DNA from: a virus
Length of the DNA: 31,219 nt
IMG/VR virus record: IMGVR_UViG_3300046009_013073
Location: 1 to 31,219 of that record
Strand: one strand, 5' to 3'
A program made the translations under genes and the position numbers. The notes below the pieces were generated by a model. That model worked only from the letters and a program-made list of their open reading frames with translations. It searched no databases and was not told the origin of the DNA. The number at the start of each line of letters is the position of its first letter. The stretch's first letter is position 1. Positions 12,352-18,659 of the stretch are shown one piece after another.

Positions 12352-12468
12352 ATGGATAAAAAAACACTTAAACCAATTGTATGTGAACATAAGAACATAT
12401 ACATTGCCGTACGCCACTCATCAGGAATGAGACTTTGGAAATGTAAAGATTGTAATTCAGTTGTTTAA
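12352..12468 (+). CDS. tiny zinc-ribbon-like protein (38 aa)
   Basis: MDKKTLKPIVCEHKNIYIAV begins a 38-residue protein with C11 and H13 in CEH and C31-x2-C34 in CKDC, spaced like a minimal zinc ribbon. Its own promoter supports the call. It could be a nucleic-acid or RNA polymerase binding peptide, but no homologue is known to me. Confidence 0.6.
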   Translation: MDKKTLKPIVCEHKNIYIAVRHSSGMRLWKCKDCNSVV

Positions 12469-12483
12469 ATTAAAAATAAAGAT

Positions 12484-12627
12484 ATGGAAATACAAAAATT
12501 AATAAGATCTACCTACATAGTGGTAAATGTAAGTACTGGAGAAACTCTTTTTATGGGGACACATGAGGAATGTGAAAATTATGTTTGGGGTGAAGAAATA
12601 AAATTAGAGAGGGAATATAGATACTAA
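12484..12627 (+). CDS. hypothetical protein (47 aa)
   Basis: MEIQKLIRSTYIVVNVSTGE opens a 47-residue beta-then-alpha protein (VVNVSTGETLFMGTHEECEN). Such a compact strand-turn-strand-helix unit is frequent in small phage proteins. It follows the zinc-ribbon gene by 15 nt with a GATATGG start context and ends in the minus-35-like box of the next promoter. Confidence 0.55.
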   Translation: MEIQKLIRSTYIVVNVSTGETLFMGTHEECENYVWGEEIKLEREYRY

Positions 12628-12644
12628 AATTGAATTCGTATATT
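12611..12644 (+). promoter_or_regulatory. ECF-type phage promoter
   Basis: GGGAATATA at 12611, in the previous gene's last codons, and TTCGTATATT ending at 12644. It drives the gene at 12673. Confidence 0.8.
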
Positions 12645-12672
12645 TAAGTATAATTAAAAAAAGATAAAAGTT

Positions 12673-13437
12673 ATGGAAAATTTAAACGAACAAGAACAGA
12701 TCAAAGATCCAAATCAATTAGATCTATTTGAAGGTGTATTATTTACACCTGAACAAGAAAAAATGATAGCTGATTTTATTAATCTTTCTAAGAAAACAGT
12801 AGAAGAAAAAGAAAAATTTATTAGGTCTGTTGAGGTGTTATTGAATGCTGCTGGGTTTATTAAGGATGTTACTTATGTAAACAATTTCAAAATAGAAACT
12901 ATTACAAGAGAAGTCATATTAGGTTCTAGTTGGAATAAAAATCAATTCACAACAGAATTAACTTACCTAACCACTTCAGGAAATATCTTTTTAAAAGGAA
13001 CTCGGTTTGATGGGAGTAAAATGAAAGAAGCATTACTTAATACTGATGTTTTTAAAGGTAAATTTAATTGTTATACTCTTCAAAATAGTTCACGTTATAT
13101 CAAACTTGAAACGTTATTGGAGAAATTAAGATGTTATAATGAAAGAGAACAACATAAGTTTGAAGAATTTCTAAAGAAAACAGATGTAAAACAATACACA
13201 GTTGAGAAATATAAAGAAAAATATCCAACCGCTACAGTAACACTTGAAGTAGAATGGACCAAATACGGAACAATTGATTTAATGAACATTAAATTCATTT
13301 CAGGAAGTTGGGTTAAATTTAGATTGTTTTCTAAAAGAGATACAGAAAGTATTCATTCAAAATATGATAATGAATTCGCTAAATTGAATACTGAAGAGAT
13401 ATTAAATAAATTTAACAATCAGGAAGCCTCTAATTAA
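12673..13437 (+). CDS. hypothetical protein with clamp-binding-like QLDLF
   Basis: The 254-residue protein has QLDLF at residues 15-19, which fits the bacterial sliding-clamp binding consensus QL(S/D)LF, in a disordered N-terminus where such peptides usually sit. The rest is alpha/beta with no motif I recognise (FIRSVEVLLNAAGF, WNKNQFTTELTYLTTSGNIF, ATVTLEVEWTKYG). If real, the peptide would tether it to host or phage clamp at replication forks. The stop codon sits in the loop of a terminator. Confidence 0.65.
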   Translation: MENLNEQEQIKDPNQLDLFEGVLFTPEQEKMIADFINLSKKTVEEKEKFIRSVEVLLNAAGFIKDVTYVNNFKIETITREVILGSSWNKNQFTTELTYLTTSGNIFLKGTRFDGSKMKEALLNTDVFKGKFNCYTLQNSSRYIKLETLLEKLRCYNEREQHKFEEFLKKTDVKQYTVEKYKEKYPTATVTLEVEWTKYGTIDLMNIKFISGSWVKFRLFSKRDTESIHSKYDNEFAKLNTEEILNKFNNQEASN

Positions 13438-13454
13438 AGAGGCTTTCGTATATT
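13421..13454 (+). promoter_or_regulatory. ECF-type phage promoter enclosing a terminator
   Basis: AGGAAGCCT at 13421 forms part of the terminator's 5' arm; TTCGTATATT ends at 13454. It drives the gene at 13477. Confidence 0.75.
13424..13446 (+). terminator. terminator with the stop codon in its loop
   Basis: AAGCCTCT pairs with AGAGGCTT around AATTAA, which holds the TAA stop (13435-13437). The T run merges with the next TTCGTATATT. Confidence 0.85.
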
Positions 13455-13476
13455 TAAATAAATAAAAAAGAAAGTT

Positions 13477-13851
13477 ATGGCAACAAGAAGTAGAATAGCA
13501 ATTGAAAATCAAGACGGAACAGTAACATCAATATATTGTCATTTTGATGGTTATTTAGAAGGAGTAGGTAAAAAATTATTTGAACACTACGATAGAGAAA
13601 AAACAGAAAAACTAATAGAACTAGGAGATATTTCAGCATTAGAGGAATCAACAGAAAATATAATTGCATATTGTAGAGATAGAGGAGAAGATTTACATTA
13701 CCAAACACATTCAAGAGTAGAAGCATTGTTTGAAATGGATAGTAGTGTTGATTACATTTACTGTTTAACTAAAGATGGAATTTGGTTAGTATCTCGATTT
13801 GGAGGTGAAGTAGAAAATTTAAAAGAAAAATTAGAGGAAATAGAGGCGTAA
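13477..13851 (+). CDS. conserved phage protein (MATRSRIAIEN family)
   Basis: The 124-residue protein begins MATRSRIAIENQDGTVTSIY followed by CHFDGYLEGVGKKLFEHY, a very widespread N-terminus in phages of many bacteria. The second half (YIYCLTKDGIWLVSRFGG) is another beta pair. The family has no established function; the conserved HFDGY and GVG residues suggest a folded binding site. Single-gene unit, with the stop in a terminator loop. Confidence 0.85.
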   Translation: MATRSRIAIENQDGTVTSIYCHFDGYLEGVGKKLFEHYDREKTEKLIELGDISALEESTENIIAYCRDRGEDLHYQTHSRVEALFEMDSSVDYIYCLTKDGIWLVSRFGGEVENLKEKLEEIEA

Positions 13852-13868
13852 GCCTCTTTTCGTATATT
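13835..13868 (+). promoter_or_regulatory. ECF-type phage promoter enclosing a terminator
   Basis: AGGAAATAG at 13835 and TTCGTATATT ending at 13868, with the terminator hairpin as spacer. It drives the gene at 13889. Confidence 0.78.
13842..13860 (+). terminator. terminator with the stop codon in its loop
   Basis: AGAGGC-GTAA-GCCTCT plus TTT. The TAA stop (13849-13851) is in the GTAA loop. Confidence 0.85.
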
Positions 13869-13888
13869 CCACTCAAATTAAAAAGAAA

Positions 13889-14293
13889 ATGAAAGATAGA
13901 ATACAAGTAGATGGAGTATGGTATGTTAGAGAATCATCAACATTACCAATAGTAGAAATTAATGAGATGTTAGTTACCAGTACTTTAGGTTGTATTTGGG
14001 AATCAGATAATTGGTGTTTCCAAGCAACAGCTATATTGAGAGATGAAGCGATAAATTTAACAGATATTTTTACTCAAATAATAGACATAGCCATTACAGA
14101 CAAACGCCCAGCAAATAGAGATGAATGGATTGAACATGATACTTGTGATAATAATAGATGGTTCCTAGGTGTTTTAGAAGGAAACCCTGAAAGTATGGTT
14201 GAGGCAGAGGAAATGATGGACGAGCAAGGTATAGCTGAGTTTAGAGGGTTTATTAAACATTTAGTTGAAAAAGGTTGGGTAGTAAAGGAATAG
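13889..14293 (+). CDS. hypothetical protein (134 aa)
   Basis: MKDRIQVDGVWYVRESSTLP starts a protein with an N-terminal beta motif (DGVWYVRE, common in small phage proteins), then TLGCIWESDNWCFQATAIL and a helical C-terminal half (RDEWIEHDTCDNNRWFLGVL, EFRGFIKHLVEKGW). Tryptophans and cysteines are frequent. No family I can name. The last codons AAG GAA TAG are also the next promoter's minus-35-like box. Confidence 0.65.
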   Translation: MKDRIQVDGVWYVRESSTLPIVEINEMLVTSTLGCIWESDNWCFQATAILRDEAINLTDIFTQIIDIAITDKRPANRDEWIEHDTCDNNRWFLGVLEGNPESMVEAEEMMDEQGIAEFRGFIKHLVEKGWVVKE

Positions 14294-14319
14294 AAATTAT
14301 CAAATAAATTTCGTATATT
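14286..14319 (+). promoter_or_regulatory. ECF-type phage promoter
   Basis: AGGAATAGA at 14286, overlapping the upstream stop codon, and TTCGTATATT ending at 14319. It drives the gene at 14340. Confidence 0.8.
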
Positions 14320-14339
14320 ACAGTATAAATAAAGAAAAT

Positions 14340-14717
14340 ATGAGTGGAGGAACATTTGATTACAATCAATATAAAATCAGATACATAGCTGATGATGTTG
14401 AACAAGAAATAGCTAGAAGTGGCAAACCAAAAACACCACGTGAATTAAAAGAAGAAGGCTATTACAGAGATAGAGAATGGTATGAAAAATACCCAGAGGA
14501 CCTAAACCACTACAAATACCCAGATGAAGTCATAGCAGAATTTAAAAAAGGCTATGAAATACTCCGCAAAGCAGAAATATATGCTCAACGTATAGATTGG
14601 TTGTTGGCAGGTGATGATGGTGAGGAATCGTTTATAGAACGATTAAAAGAAGAATTGGATAATTTAGAACTTGAATTAAAAAATAAAAAGTTTGAAATAG
14701 AGGACGAAGAAGATTAA
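14340..14717 (+). CDS. conserved phage protein (MSGGTFDYNQY family)
   Basis: The 125-residue protein begins MSGGTFDYNQYKIRYIADDV, continues EQEIARSGKPKTP, then YPEDLNHYKYPDEVIAEF and AQRIDWLLAGDDGEESF. These blocks mark a family present in very diverse phages and some bacterial genomes, without known function. The second half is an acidic coiled coil (EELDNLELELKNKKFEIEDE). Single-gene unit with its own promoter. Confidence 0.85.
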   Translation: MSGGTFDYNQYKIRYIADDVEQEIARSGKPKTPRELKEEGYYRDREWYEKYPEDLNHYKYPDEVIAEFKKGYEILRKAEIYAQRIDWLLAGDDGEESFIERLKEELDNLELELKNKKFEIEDEED

Positions 14718-14734
14718 AATAGATTTCGTATATT
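14701..14734 (+). promoter_or_regulatory. ECF-type phage promoter
   Basis: AGGACGAAG at 14701 and TTCGTATATT ending at 14734. It drives the gene at 14760. Confidence 0.75.
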
Positions 14735-14759
14735 TAAGTATAATTAAAAAAAGAAAGTT

Positions 14760-15002
14760 ATGACAAAAAAACAAATGATTGAAGTAGTTCAACAAAAAGA
14801 AGCAGAATCATTTTTACAATTACATTTAGATATAAAATTGTTTGGAGATGATCATATTATTACATCGCGTTCAAGATCGGAATGGGCTAGAATTCATGAT
14901 TTAATGACTGAGATGGAAATCCAACCCAACAATTCATTACCAGAAAATCAATCAGCAATGAATTTAATTATTGAAAAAAATAAAAAGGAAGCTCTTAAGT
15001 AA
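14760..15002 (+). CDS. conserved small phage protein (EA-LFG type)
   Basis: 80 residues: MTKKQMIEVVQQKEAESFLQ, then KLFGDDHIITSRSRSEWARI and MEIQPNNSLPEN. The pattern EA...LFG...S-x-W...I-x-P is shared with the gene at 20419 in this window and with small proteins in other phages. It is probably an all-helical protein of unknown role. The similarity between the two genes suggests an old duplication. Confidence 0.7.
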   Translation: MTKKQMIEVVQQKEAESFLQLHLDIKLFGDDHIITSRSRSEWARIHDLMTEMEIQPNNSLPENQSAMNLIIEKNKKEALK

Positions 15003-15019
15003 AATAGAATTCGTATATT
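14986..15019 (+). promoter_or_regulatory. ECF-type phage promoter
   Basis: AGGAAGCTC at 14986 and TTCGTATATT ending at 15019. It drives the gene at 15048. Confidence 0.78.
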
Positions 15020-15047
15020 TAAGTATAAATTTAAAAAAATAAAGGTT

Positions 15048-15395
15048 ATGAAAAAGGAAAATTTAATTGAACAACTAGAAACAGCAAAAGCATTATCATC
15101 AACAGTTGATATTGATAAAGTAATTGAATTGATTAAACAAATTGAAGTAGGAGGACTCACAGCAGAAATAGCTAGGGAAATATCTAACAAATTTGAGTTA
15201 GTAATGGACCGTAATTGTGATGATTTAGTTGATTTGAATAGTGCAGAGTTTGAGTTGAATTATGATAATAGAATTGAATTGAATAGAGTAGATATTAACA
15301 TTGGGGACATAATACAACATATCGATGCAGTACTTGATGAATTTATAATTGAGGAGGATGAAGACGAAAATTCAACAGAGGAAGCAGCTAATTAA
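15048..15395 (+). CDS. acidic helical hypothetical protein (115 aa)
   Basis: MKKENLIEQLETAKALSSTV opens an all-helical, strongly acidic protein (VIELIKQIEVGGLTAEIARE, CDDLVDLNSAEFELN) with a Glu/Asp-rich tail. No domain is recognised; it could be a dimeric regulator. The stop codon lies in the loop of a terminator whose U tract is part of the next promoter. Confidence 0.65.
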   Translation: MKKENLIEQLETAKALSSTVDIDKVIELIKQIEVGGLTAEIAREISNKFELVMDRNCDDLVDLNSAEFELNYDNRIELNRVDINIGDIIQHIDAVLDEFIIEEDEDENSTEEAAN

Positions 15396-15412
15396 AGCTG
15401 CTTTCGTATATT
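15379..15412 (+). promoter_or_regulatory. ECF-type phage promoter enclosing a terminator
   Basis: AGGAAGCAG at 15379 and TTCGTATATT ending at 15412. It drives the gene at 15435. Confidence 0.75.
15382..15405 (+). terminator. terminator with the stop codon in its loop
   Basis: AAGCAGCT pairs with AGCTGCTT around AATTAA, which contains the TAA stop (15393-15395). Short T run before CGTATATT. Confidence 0.8.
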
Positions 15413-15434
15413 TCAGTAAATAAAAAAGAAAGAC

Positions 15435-15605
15435 ATGAATTTTGAAAAAAGAGAACGAATTGAAAACCTATTAACATTCGAATCAGCTGTAAATTTAACA
15501 ACAGCTATTAATGAAATAGCAGATCAAATGTTAGAGATGGGTTTTGAATATGATGATGTAAAGGAATATATTAAAGTTTATTTAGATGAAATTTTAGGGA
15601 AATAG
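15435..15605 (+). CDS. small helical protein (56 aa), paralogue of 17611
   Basis: MNFEKRERIENLLTFESAVN starts a 56-residue protein ending YDDVKEYIKVYLDEILGK. The ending GF-x2-(D/E)DV-x2-YLK-x-YL-x-(D/E)ILG is shared with the 55-residue gene at 17611, so both belong to one small family, each under its own promoter. Function unknown. Confidence 0.65.
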   Translation: MNFEKRERIENLLTFESAVNLTTAINEIADQMLEMGFEYDDVKEYIKVYLDEILGK

Positions 15606-15630
15606 AGATTTAAAATAAAGTTCGTATATT
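15597..15630 (+). promoter_or_regulatory. ECF-type phage promoter
   Basis: GGGAAATAG at 15597, overlapping the stop codon, and TTCGTATATT ending at 15630. It drives the gene at 15659. Confidence 0.78.
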
Positions 15631-15658
15631 AAAGTATAAATAAAAAAAAATAAAGGTT

Positions 15659-15901
15659 ATGAATTATGAAAAATTAATGTCATATGAACCAACAGAATAT
15701 GGTTCAATGATCAACAGCCAAGGACAAAAAATTATATTTATTGAACACCCAACTAGAGGAGATGAATACCCAGTAATAGCAGTATGTCATGAATTGAAAC
15801 GTGCCGCGGCAACAGACTTCTTTGAATTAGATGATATGATGGCGGAACATGGTGAATATGAACCTTGGTTTGATGAAAATGGGGAATTAGAAATTGGTTA
15901 A
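15659..15901 (+). CDS. conserved small phage protein (80 aa)
   Basis: It contains GSMINSQGQKIIFIEHPTRG, then DEYPVIAVCHELKRAAATDF and ELDDMMAEHGEYEPWFDENG. The combination of a short beta hairpin (QGQKIIFIEHP), a PVIAVCHEL strand and an acidic HGEYEPWF end recurs in phages of Bacteroidota and others as an uncharacterised family. Its own promoter and RBS-like AAAGGTT precede it. Confidence 0.75.
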   Translation: MNYEKLMSYEPTEYGSMINSQGQKIIFIEHPTRGDEYPVIAVCHELKRAAATDFFELDDMMAEHGEYEPWFDENGELEIG

Positions 15902-15915
15902 ATAAATTGTATATT
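15882..15915 (+). promoter_or_regulatory. ECF-type phage promoter
   Basis: GGGAATTAG at 15882, inside the previous gene, and ATTGTATATT ending at 15915. It drives the gene at 15943. Confidence 0.75.
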
Positions 15916-15942
15916 TAAGTATAAATAAAAAAAATAAAGGTT

Positions 15943-16179
15943 ATGATAAGCATTGAAGAAATTAAACAAATGATCATCAAAAATGAAACAGAATGGATTG
16001 AAGAAATTCATGACGATGATGAAATCCCAGGACTAGTTAATGGTATGATAGATGACATTAATGAATGTTTTTGTATAGATGATTTGATTGACTTTTACAC
16101 AACTAAAGGTTTAAGTATACAAGAAGGATTTGAAGCTATTGTAATGATATTAAGAGAAAATACTCAAGTAAAGGAATAG
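15943..16179 (+). CDS. acidic helical hypothetical protein (78 aa)
   Basis: MISIEEIKQMIIKNETEWIE begins a small acidic protein of three helices (LVNGMIDDINECFCIDDLID, LSIQEGFEAIVMIL). It resembles its neighbours in size and composition, not in sequence. The last codons AAG GAA TAG form the next minus-35-like box. No function can be proposed. Confidence 0.62.
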   Translation: MISIEEIKQMIIKNETEWIEEIHDDDEIPGLVNGMIDDINECFCIDDLIDFYTTKGLSIQEGFEAIVMILRENTQVKE

Positions 16180-16205
16180 AAGTTATTAAAGAGAGTTCGT
16201 ATATT
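16172..16205 (+). promoter_or_regulatory. ECF-type phage promoter
   Basis: AGGAATAGA at 16172, overlapping the stop codon, and TTCGTATATT ending at 16205. It drives the gene at 16234. Confidence 0.8.
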
Positions 16206-16233
16206 AAAGTATAAATTAAAAAAGAAAAAAGTT

Positions 16234-16422
16234 ATGACAGTAGAAAAAGCATTAGCAGAATTAATTGAAAAAGGAGCAGATATCAAACAAATCGAGGCAG
16301 ATAAATTCATGGTTACAGACAATGGTTTCTTTGGGTTTTGTAGTGATGAGGACCCGTTTATTGTAGATGGGAATGGGATATTTGAAATTTATGAAGATTA
16401 TATTGGAGAAATAGAGGACTAA
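16234..16422 (+). CDS. small acidic hypothetical protein (62 aa)
   Basis: MTVEKALAELIEKGADIKQI starts a 62-residue protein with one helix followed by two or three strands (DKFMVTDNGFFGFCSDEDPF, FEIYEDYIGEIED). Its MTVEK start is shared with the gene at 19634 but the rest is not clearly related. Single-gene unit. Confidence 0.6.
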   Translation: MTVEKALAELIEKGADIKQIEADKFMVTDNGFFGFCSDEDPFIVDGNGIFEIYEDYIGEIED

Positions 16423-16448
16423 GATTATTAAAAGATCATTCGTATATT
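16415..16448 (+). promoter_or_regulatory. ECF-type phage promoter
   Basis: AGGACTAAG at 16415 and TTCGTATATT ending at 16448. It drives the gene at 16472. Confidence 0.78.
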
Positions 16449-16471
16449 AAACATAATTAAAAAAGAAAAAT

Positions 16472-16885
16472 ATGACAATTTGTGGTGGTTATTTTAGTAA
16501 TAGTTTTACTCATGTTCAACCAAAAGAATCTGTTGGAACACAACAACAACAGAACTTAATAAATGATATGTTACATTTAGGTTTTGTTTCAAGAGGTACA
16601 TTTGAGAATAAAAAACAACAACATATAGAATGGACAGAACAAAACCAATACAACAACACATTTGCTCATGTTCAGTATCATAGAGTAATGTTTATGGGAA
16701 AAATATATTTTATCCATCAAACACAATACTACAACCATAACTACAATGATTGTAGAAGTCCCGGTTATACAAAAGTATACATTAAAGATGATGAAACGGG
16801 AGAAAATTTAGGTACTTACATAATGGATACAAAGGAGTATATTAAAGATCTTAAAACATTAGAAATAAAGGAAAGAGTATCTTAA
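16472..16885 (+). CDS. hypothetical protein, His/Gln/Tyr-rich (137 aa)
   Basis: MTICGGYFSNSFTHVQPKES starts a protein unusual for this region in being rich in Gln, His, Asn and Tyr (EWTEQNQYNNTFAHVQYHRV, FIHQTQYYNHNYNDC) rather than Glu and Lys. FTHVQ and FAHVQ occur twice about 50 residues apart, a possible internal repeat. Clustered histidines might bind metal. No family known to me. Confidence 0.62.
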   Translation: MTICGGYFSNSFTHVQPKESVGTQQQQNLINDMLHLGFVSRGTFENKKQQHIEWTEQNQYNNTFAHVQYHRVMFMGKIYFIHQTQYYNHNYNDCRSPGYTKVYIKDDETGENLGTYIMDTKEYIKDLKTLEIKERVS

Positions 16886-16902
16886 AATAAAGTTCGTATA
16901 TT
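16869..16902 (+). promoter_or_regulatory. ECF-type phage promoter
   Basis: AGGAAAGAG at 16869 and TTCGTATATT ending at 16902. It may drive the 18-aa ORF at 16929 or the untranslated segment after it. Confidence 0.75.
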
Positions 16903-16928
16903 TAAGTATAAATTTAAAATAATAAAAG

Positions 16929-16985
16929 ATGAAAGAAAAATTATACTTGCTATTAATTAGTATTGTGTATAGGAAATTAAATTAG
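16929..16985 (+). CDS. possible 18-residue peptide
   Basis: MKEKLYLLLISIVYRKLN is the first ORF after a good promoter and has a hydrophobic core. It may be a leader peptide, a membrane microprotein or chance. A transcript from this promoter would also run into the repeat-containing gene-free stretch that follows. Confidence 0.3.
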   Translation: MKEKLYLLLISIVYRKLN

Positions 16986-17405
16986 TGTGTTAAAACGACT
17001 ATTACAAGAAAATCACCAAATGTATCATCAAAGGAAAATTACCCGTTATATCACAAGAAAATCACCAAAGGAAAATTACCGTATATGACAAAATGTAGGG
17101 TAAATGGAATGTAGAGGGTAATGAAAAAGTAAAATAATATGATAGTATATGACAAGTGAGGGAGACAGTGGGTGGGGTGGAAAAGTGCAAGGTCTAACCC
17201 CCCGACACATCACACACACCCCCTTAACTTCTCTCCAAAAGTATATACAAAAGTTTGGTTAAAAGGGAAAAAGATCATATATTTATCATAGAACACAACG
17301 CAGGAAACGGGTAACGAGTAGCAACAGCTTTGGACACAACAGTACTCTCAGGACCTACAAGCAAAAAAGTGTTTAATTTAATTTAAAAAGAAAAAAAGCT
17401 TACAT
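16986..17405 (+). other. gene-free region with repeats and G-rich/C-rich tracts
   Basis: About 420 nt without a supported ORF on either strand. It has direct repeats at 17004-17080, G runs at 17160-17180 (GGG, GGG, GGGG, GG), C runs at 17198-17203 and 17219-17223, and a TACAT-GGGA-ATGTA hairpin at its end. It could encode an untranslated RNA from the 16869 promoter, or be a replication or packaging site. Nothing settles this. Confidence 0.5.
17004..17080 (+). repeat. two-unit direct repeat
   Basis: ACAAGAAAATCACCAAA occurs at 17004-17020 and 17053-17069, and AAAGGAAAATTACC at 17030-17043 and 17067-17080. Each second block is followed by CGT-TATAT. Only two copies, so this is not a CRISPR array. 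Confidence 0.8.
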
Positions 17406-17439
17406 GGGAATGTAGGCCACCGTTCTGTTTTCGTATATT
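17406..17439 (+). promoter_or_regulatory. ECF-type phage promoter
   Basis: GGGAATGTA at 17406, within the small hairpin, and TTCGTATATT ending at 17439. It drives the gene at 17456. Confidence 0.72.
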
Positions 17440-17455
17440 TAAAATAAAAAAGAAA

Positions 17456-17569
17456 ATGAAAACAATTCAAATAACTCAGGCTGAAATAAATCAAGCCACT
17501 CGCCCTAACATTTATAGGAATAAGAAAAAATATACAAGAAAATCAAAACATAAGAATTCAGGGGAGTAA
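17456..17569 (+). CDS. tiny basic peptide (37 aa)
   Basis: MKTIQITQAEINQATRPNIY opens a 37-residue protein with a strongly basic second half (RNKKKYTRKSKHKNSGE), suggesting nucleic-acid or ribosome contact. Its promoter and the following minus-35-like box at its stop frame it well. No homologue is known to me. Confidence 0.55.
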   Translation: MKTIQITQAEINQATRPNIYRNKKKYTRKSKHKNSGE

Positions 17570-17595
17570 ATTAATTAAAAATAATATCGTATATT
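17562..17595 (+). promoter_or_regulatory. ECF-type phage promoter
   Basis: GGGAGTAAA at 17562, overlapping the stop codon, and ATCGTATATT ending at 17595. It drives the gene at 17611. Confidence 0.72.
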
Positions 17596-17610
17596 TAAGA
17601 AAAAAAAGTT

Positions 17611-17778
17611 ATGACAAATTTAGACCGTTTAGAAGGATTAATTAACCAAAACCACTTAAAACAATTTATAGAGGTTGTTGAGTTAATAGGTGAAGATTTA
17701 ATTGAGAAAGAAGGATTTGATGGTGAGGATGTAATTGATTACTTAAAAAGTTATTTAAAAGATATTTTAGGGGAGTAA
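17611..17778 (+). CDS. small helical protein (55 aa), paralogue of 15435
   Basis: MTNLDRLEGLINQNHLKQFI opens a 55-residue acidic helical protein ending DVIDYLKSYLKDILGE. The C-terminal half aligns with that of the gene at 15435. The AGTT immediately before the ATG is typical of this region's leaders. Function unknown. Confidence 0.62.
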   Translation: MTNLDRLEGLINQNHLKQFIEVVELIGEDLIEKEGFDGEDVIDYLKSYLKDILGE

Positions 17779-17804
17779 GATAATTAAAATCAGTTTCGTA
17801 TATT
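17771..17804 (+). promoter_or_regulatory. ECF-type phage promoter
   Basis: GGGAGTAAG at 17771, overlapping the stop codon, and TTCGTATATT ending at 17804. It drives the gene at 17831. Confidence 0.78.
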
Positions 17805-17830
17805 TAAGTATAATTTAAAAATAAAAAGTT

Positions 17831-18082
17831 ATGAAAGGTAAATTAATGGTATGTGAAGGATATATAGTAGAATCCGAACAAGATGTAAAAAACGCTGTAA
17901 CAAAATGGATGAATGATAACCCAGATATCACTTATGATGGAGCTTCAAAGAAGGATATTGTTAAAATGTATAGAAAAAGGACTAAACCTTTCAGACATAT
18001 AGTGTTTATTAAAATGGAAGATAATTGGTTTATAGAATTTTTAACTGATGAGGATGTTTTATATAGAATGTCAAGGGGATAA
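17831..18082 (+). CDS. hypothetical protein (83 aa)
   Basis: MKGKLMVCEGYIVESEQDVK begins a small alpha/beta protein: strand, helix (VKNAVTKWMNDNPDI), helix, then strands (FRHIVFIKMEDNWFIEFLTD). The basic stretch KKDIVKMYRKRTKPFRH could contact nucleic acid. No recognised family. Single-gene unit under its own promoter. Confidence 0.62.
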   Translation: MKGKLMVCEGYIVESEQDVKNAVTKWMNDNPDITYDGASKKDIVKMYRKRTKPFRHIVFIKMEDNWFIEFLTDEDVLYRMSRG

Positions 18083-18109
18083 AATTAATTAAAATCAGTT
18101 TCGTATATT
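18076..18109 (+). promoter_or_regulatory. ECF-type phage promoter
   Basis: GGGATAAAA at 18076, overlapping the stop codon, and TTCGTATATT ending at 18109. It drives the gene at 18129. Confidence 0.75.
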
Positions 18110-18128
18110 TAAAACAAAAATAAAGGTT

Positions 18129-18332
18129 ATGAGAGCAAGTACAATTAGGAAAAAGGAGACACTCCAACAATTAAAGAATATGGAATACCGTTTTAAGAAA
18201 ATAGGTGGATATTCAAATTGGGATAGTCAGGTAAAAATAACATTCCAAAACACAGGTTCCTATTCATTTGAGGATTTGGTTTATAATGATATTAATTCAG
18301 CTGAGTATTTAATAGTTAAATTTAAGGATTAA
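18129..18332 (+). CDS. hypothetical protein (67 aa)
   Basis: MRASTIRKKETLQQLKNMEY starts with a basic helix and continues with strands (SNWDSQVKITFQNTGSYSFE, EYLIVKFKD). Size and layout suggest a small beta-sheet domain with an N-terminal helix. RBS-like AAAGGTT precedes the ATG. Unknown function. Confidence 0.6.
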   Translation: MRASTIRKKETLQQLKNMEYRFKKIGGYSNWDSQVKITFQNTGSYSFEDLVYNDINSAEYLIVKFKD

Positions 18333-18358
18333 ATTAGTTTAAAATTGAATCGTATATT
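18325..18358 (+). promoter_or_regulatory. ECF-type phage promoter
   Basis: AGGATTAAA at 18325, overlapping the stop codon, and ATCGTATATT ending at 18358. It drives the gene at 18385. Confidence 0.75.
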
Positions 18359-18384
18359 TAAGTATAATTTAAAAATAAAAAGTT

Positions 18385-18612
18385 ATGGAAAAAGTAAACA
18401 TTAAAACATTAGGACCTGAGTATTCAATTTTTGGAAATAAAGGAAATGTATGGTCAGGAACAGCACATGCTTATAAATCAGGGTTTGGACCTGGGTCAGG
18501 TAATTTATGTGGGACACCGGCTTTAAGTTCTAATCATGCTCGTTATGAAGGTATTGAAGAGGTAGGGTGCCCAGAGTGTTTGAAGAAATTAGCTGAGGAA
18601 GTAAATAATTAA
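18385..18612 (+). CDS. small Cys-containing protein, possible zinc site
   Basis: 75 residues including AYKSGFGPGSGNLCGTPALS, SNHARYEGIEEVGC and PECLKKLAEEV. The pattern LCGTP...N-x2-R...VGCPECLK, with three cysteines and nearby histidines, is seen in small phage and actinobacterial proteins that probably bind zinc. It may contact DNA or protein. Single-gene unit. Confidence 0.68.
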   Translation: MEKVNIKTLGPEYSIFGNKGNVWSGTAHAYKSGFGPGSGNLCGTPALSSNHARYEGIEEVGCPECLKKLAEEVNN

Positions 18613-18629
18613 TAAGTAATTCGTATATT
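18596..18629 (+). promoter_or_regulatory. ECF-type phage promoter
   Basis: AGGAAGTAA at 18596 and TTCGTATATT ending at 18629. It drives the AT-hook-like gene at 18660. Confidence 0.78.
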
Positions 18630-18659
18630 TAAGTATAAATAAAAATAAAAATAAAGGTT

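Noticed and set aside
11903-12540. 17-nt exact repeat TGGTAAATGTAAGTACT at about 11900 and 12522
   Set aside because: Both copies encode a similar V-N-V-S-T strand in small beta proteins; likely chance or short shared ancestry rather than a functional repeat.
17004-17080. CRISPR-like repeats
   Set aside because: Only two copies with repeats directly adjoining and no uniform spacer; no cas genes.
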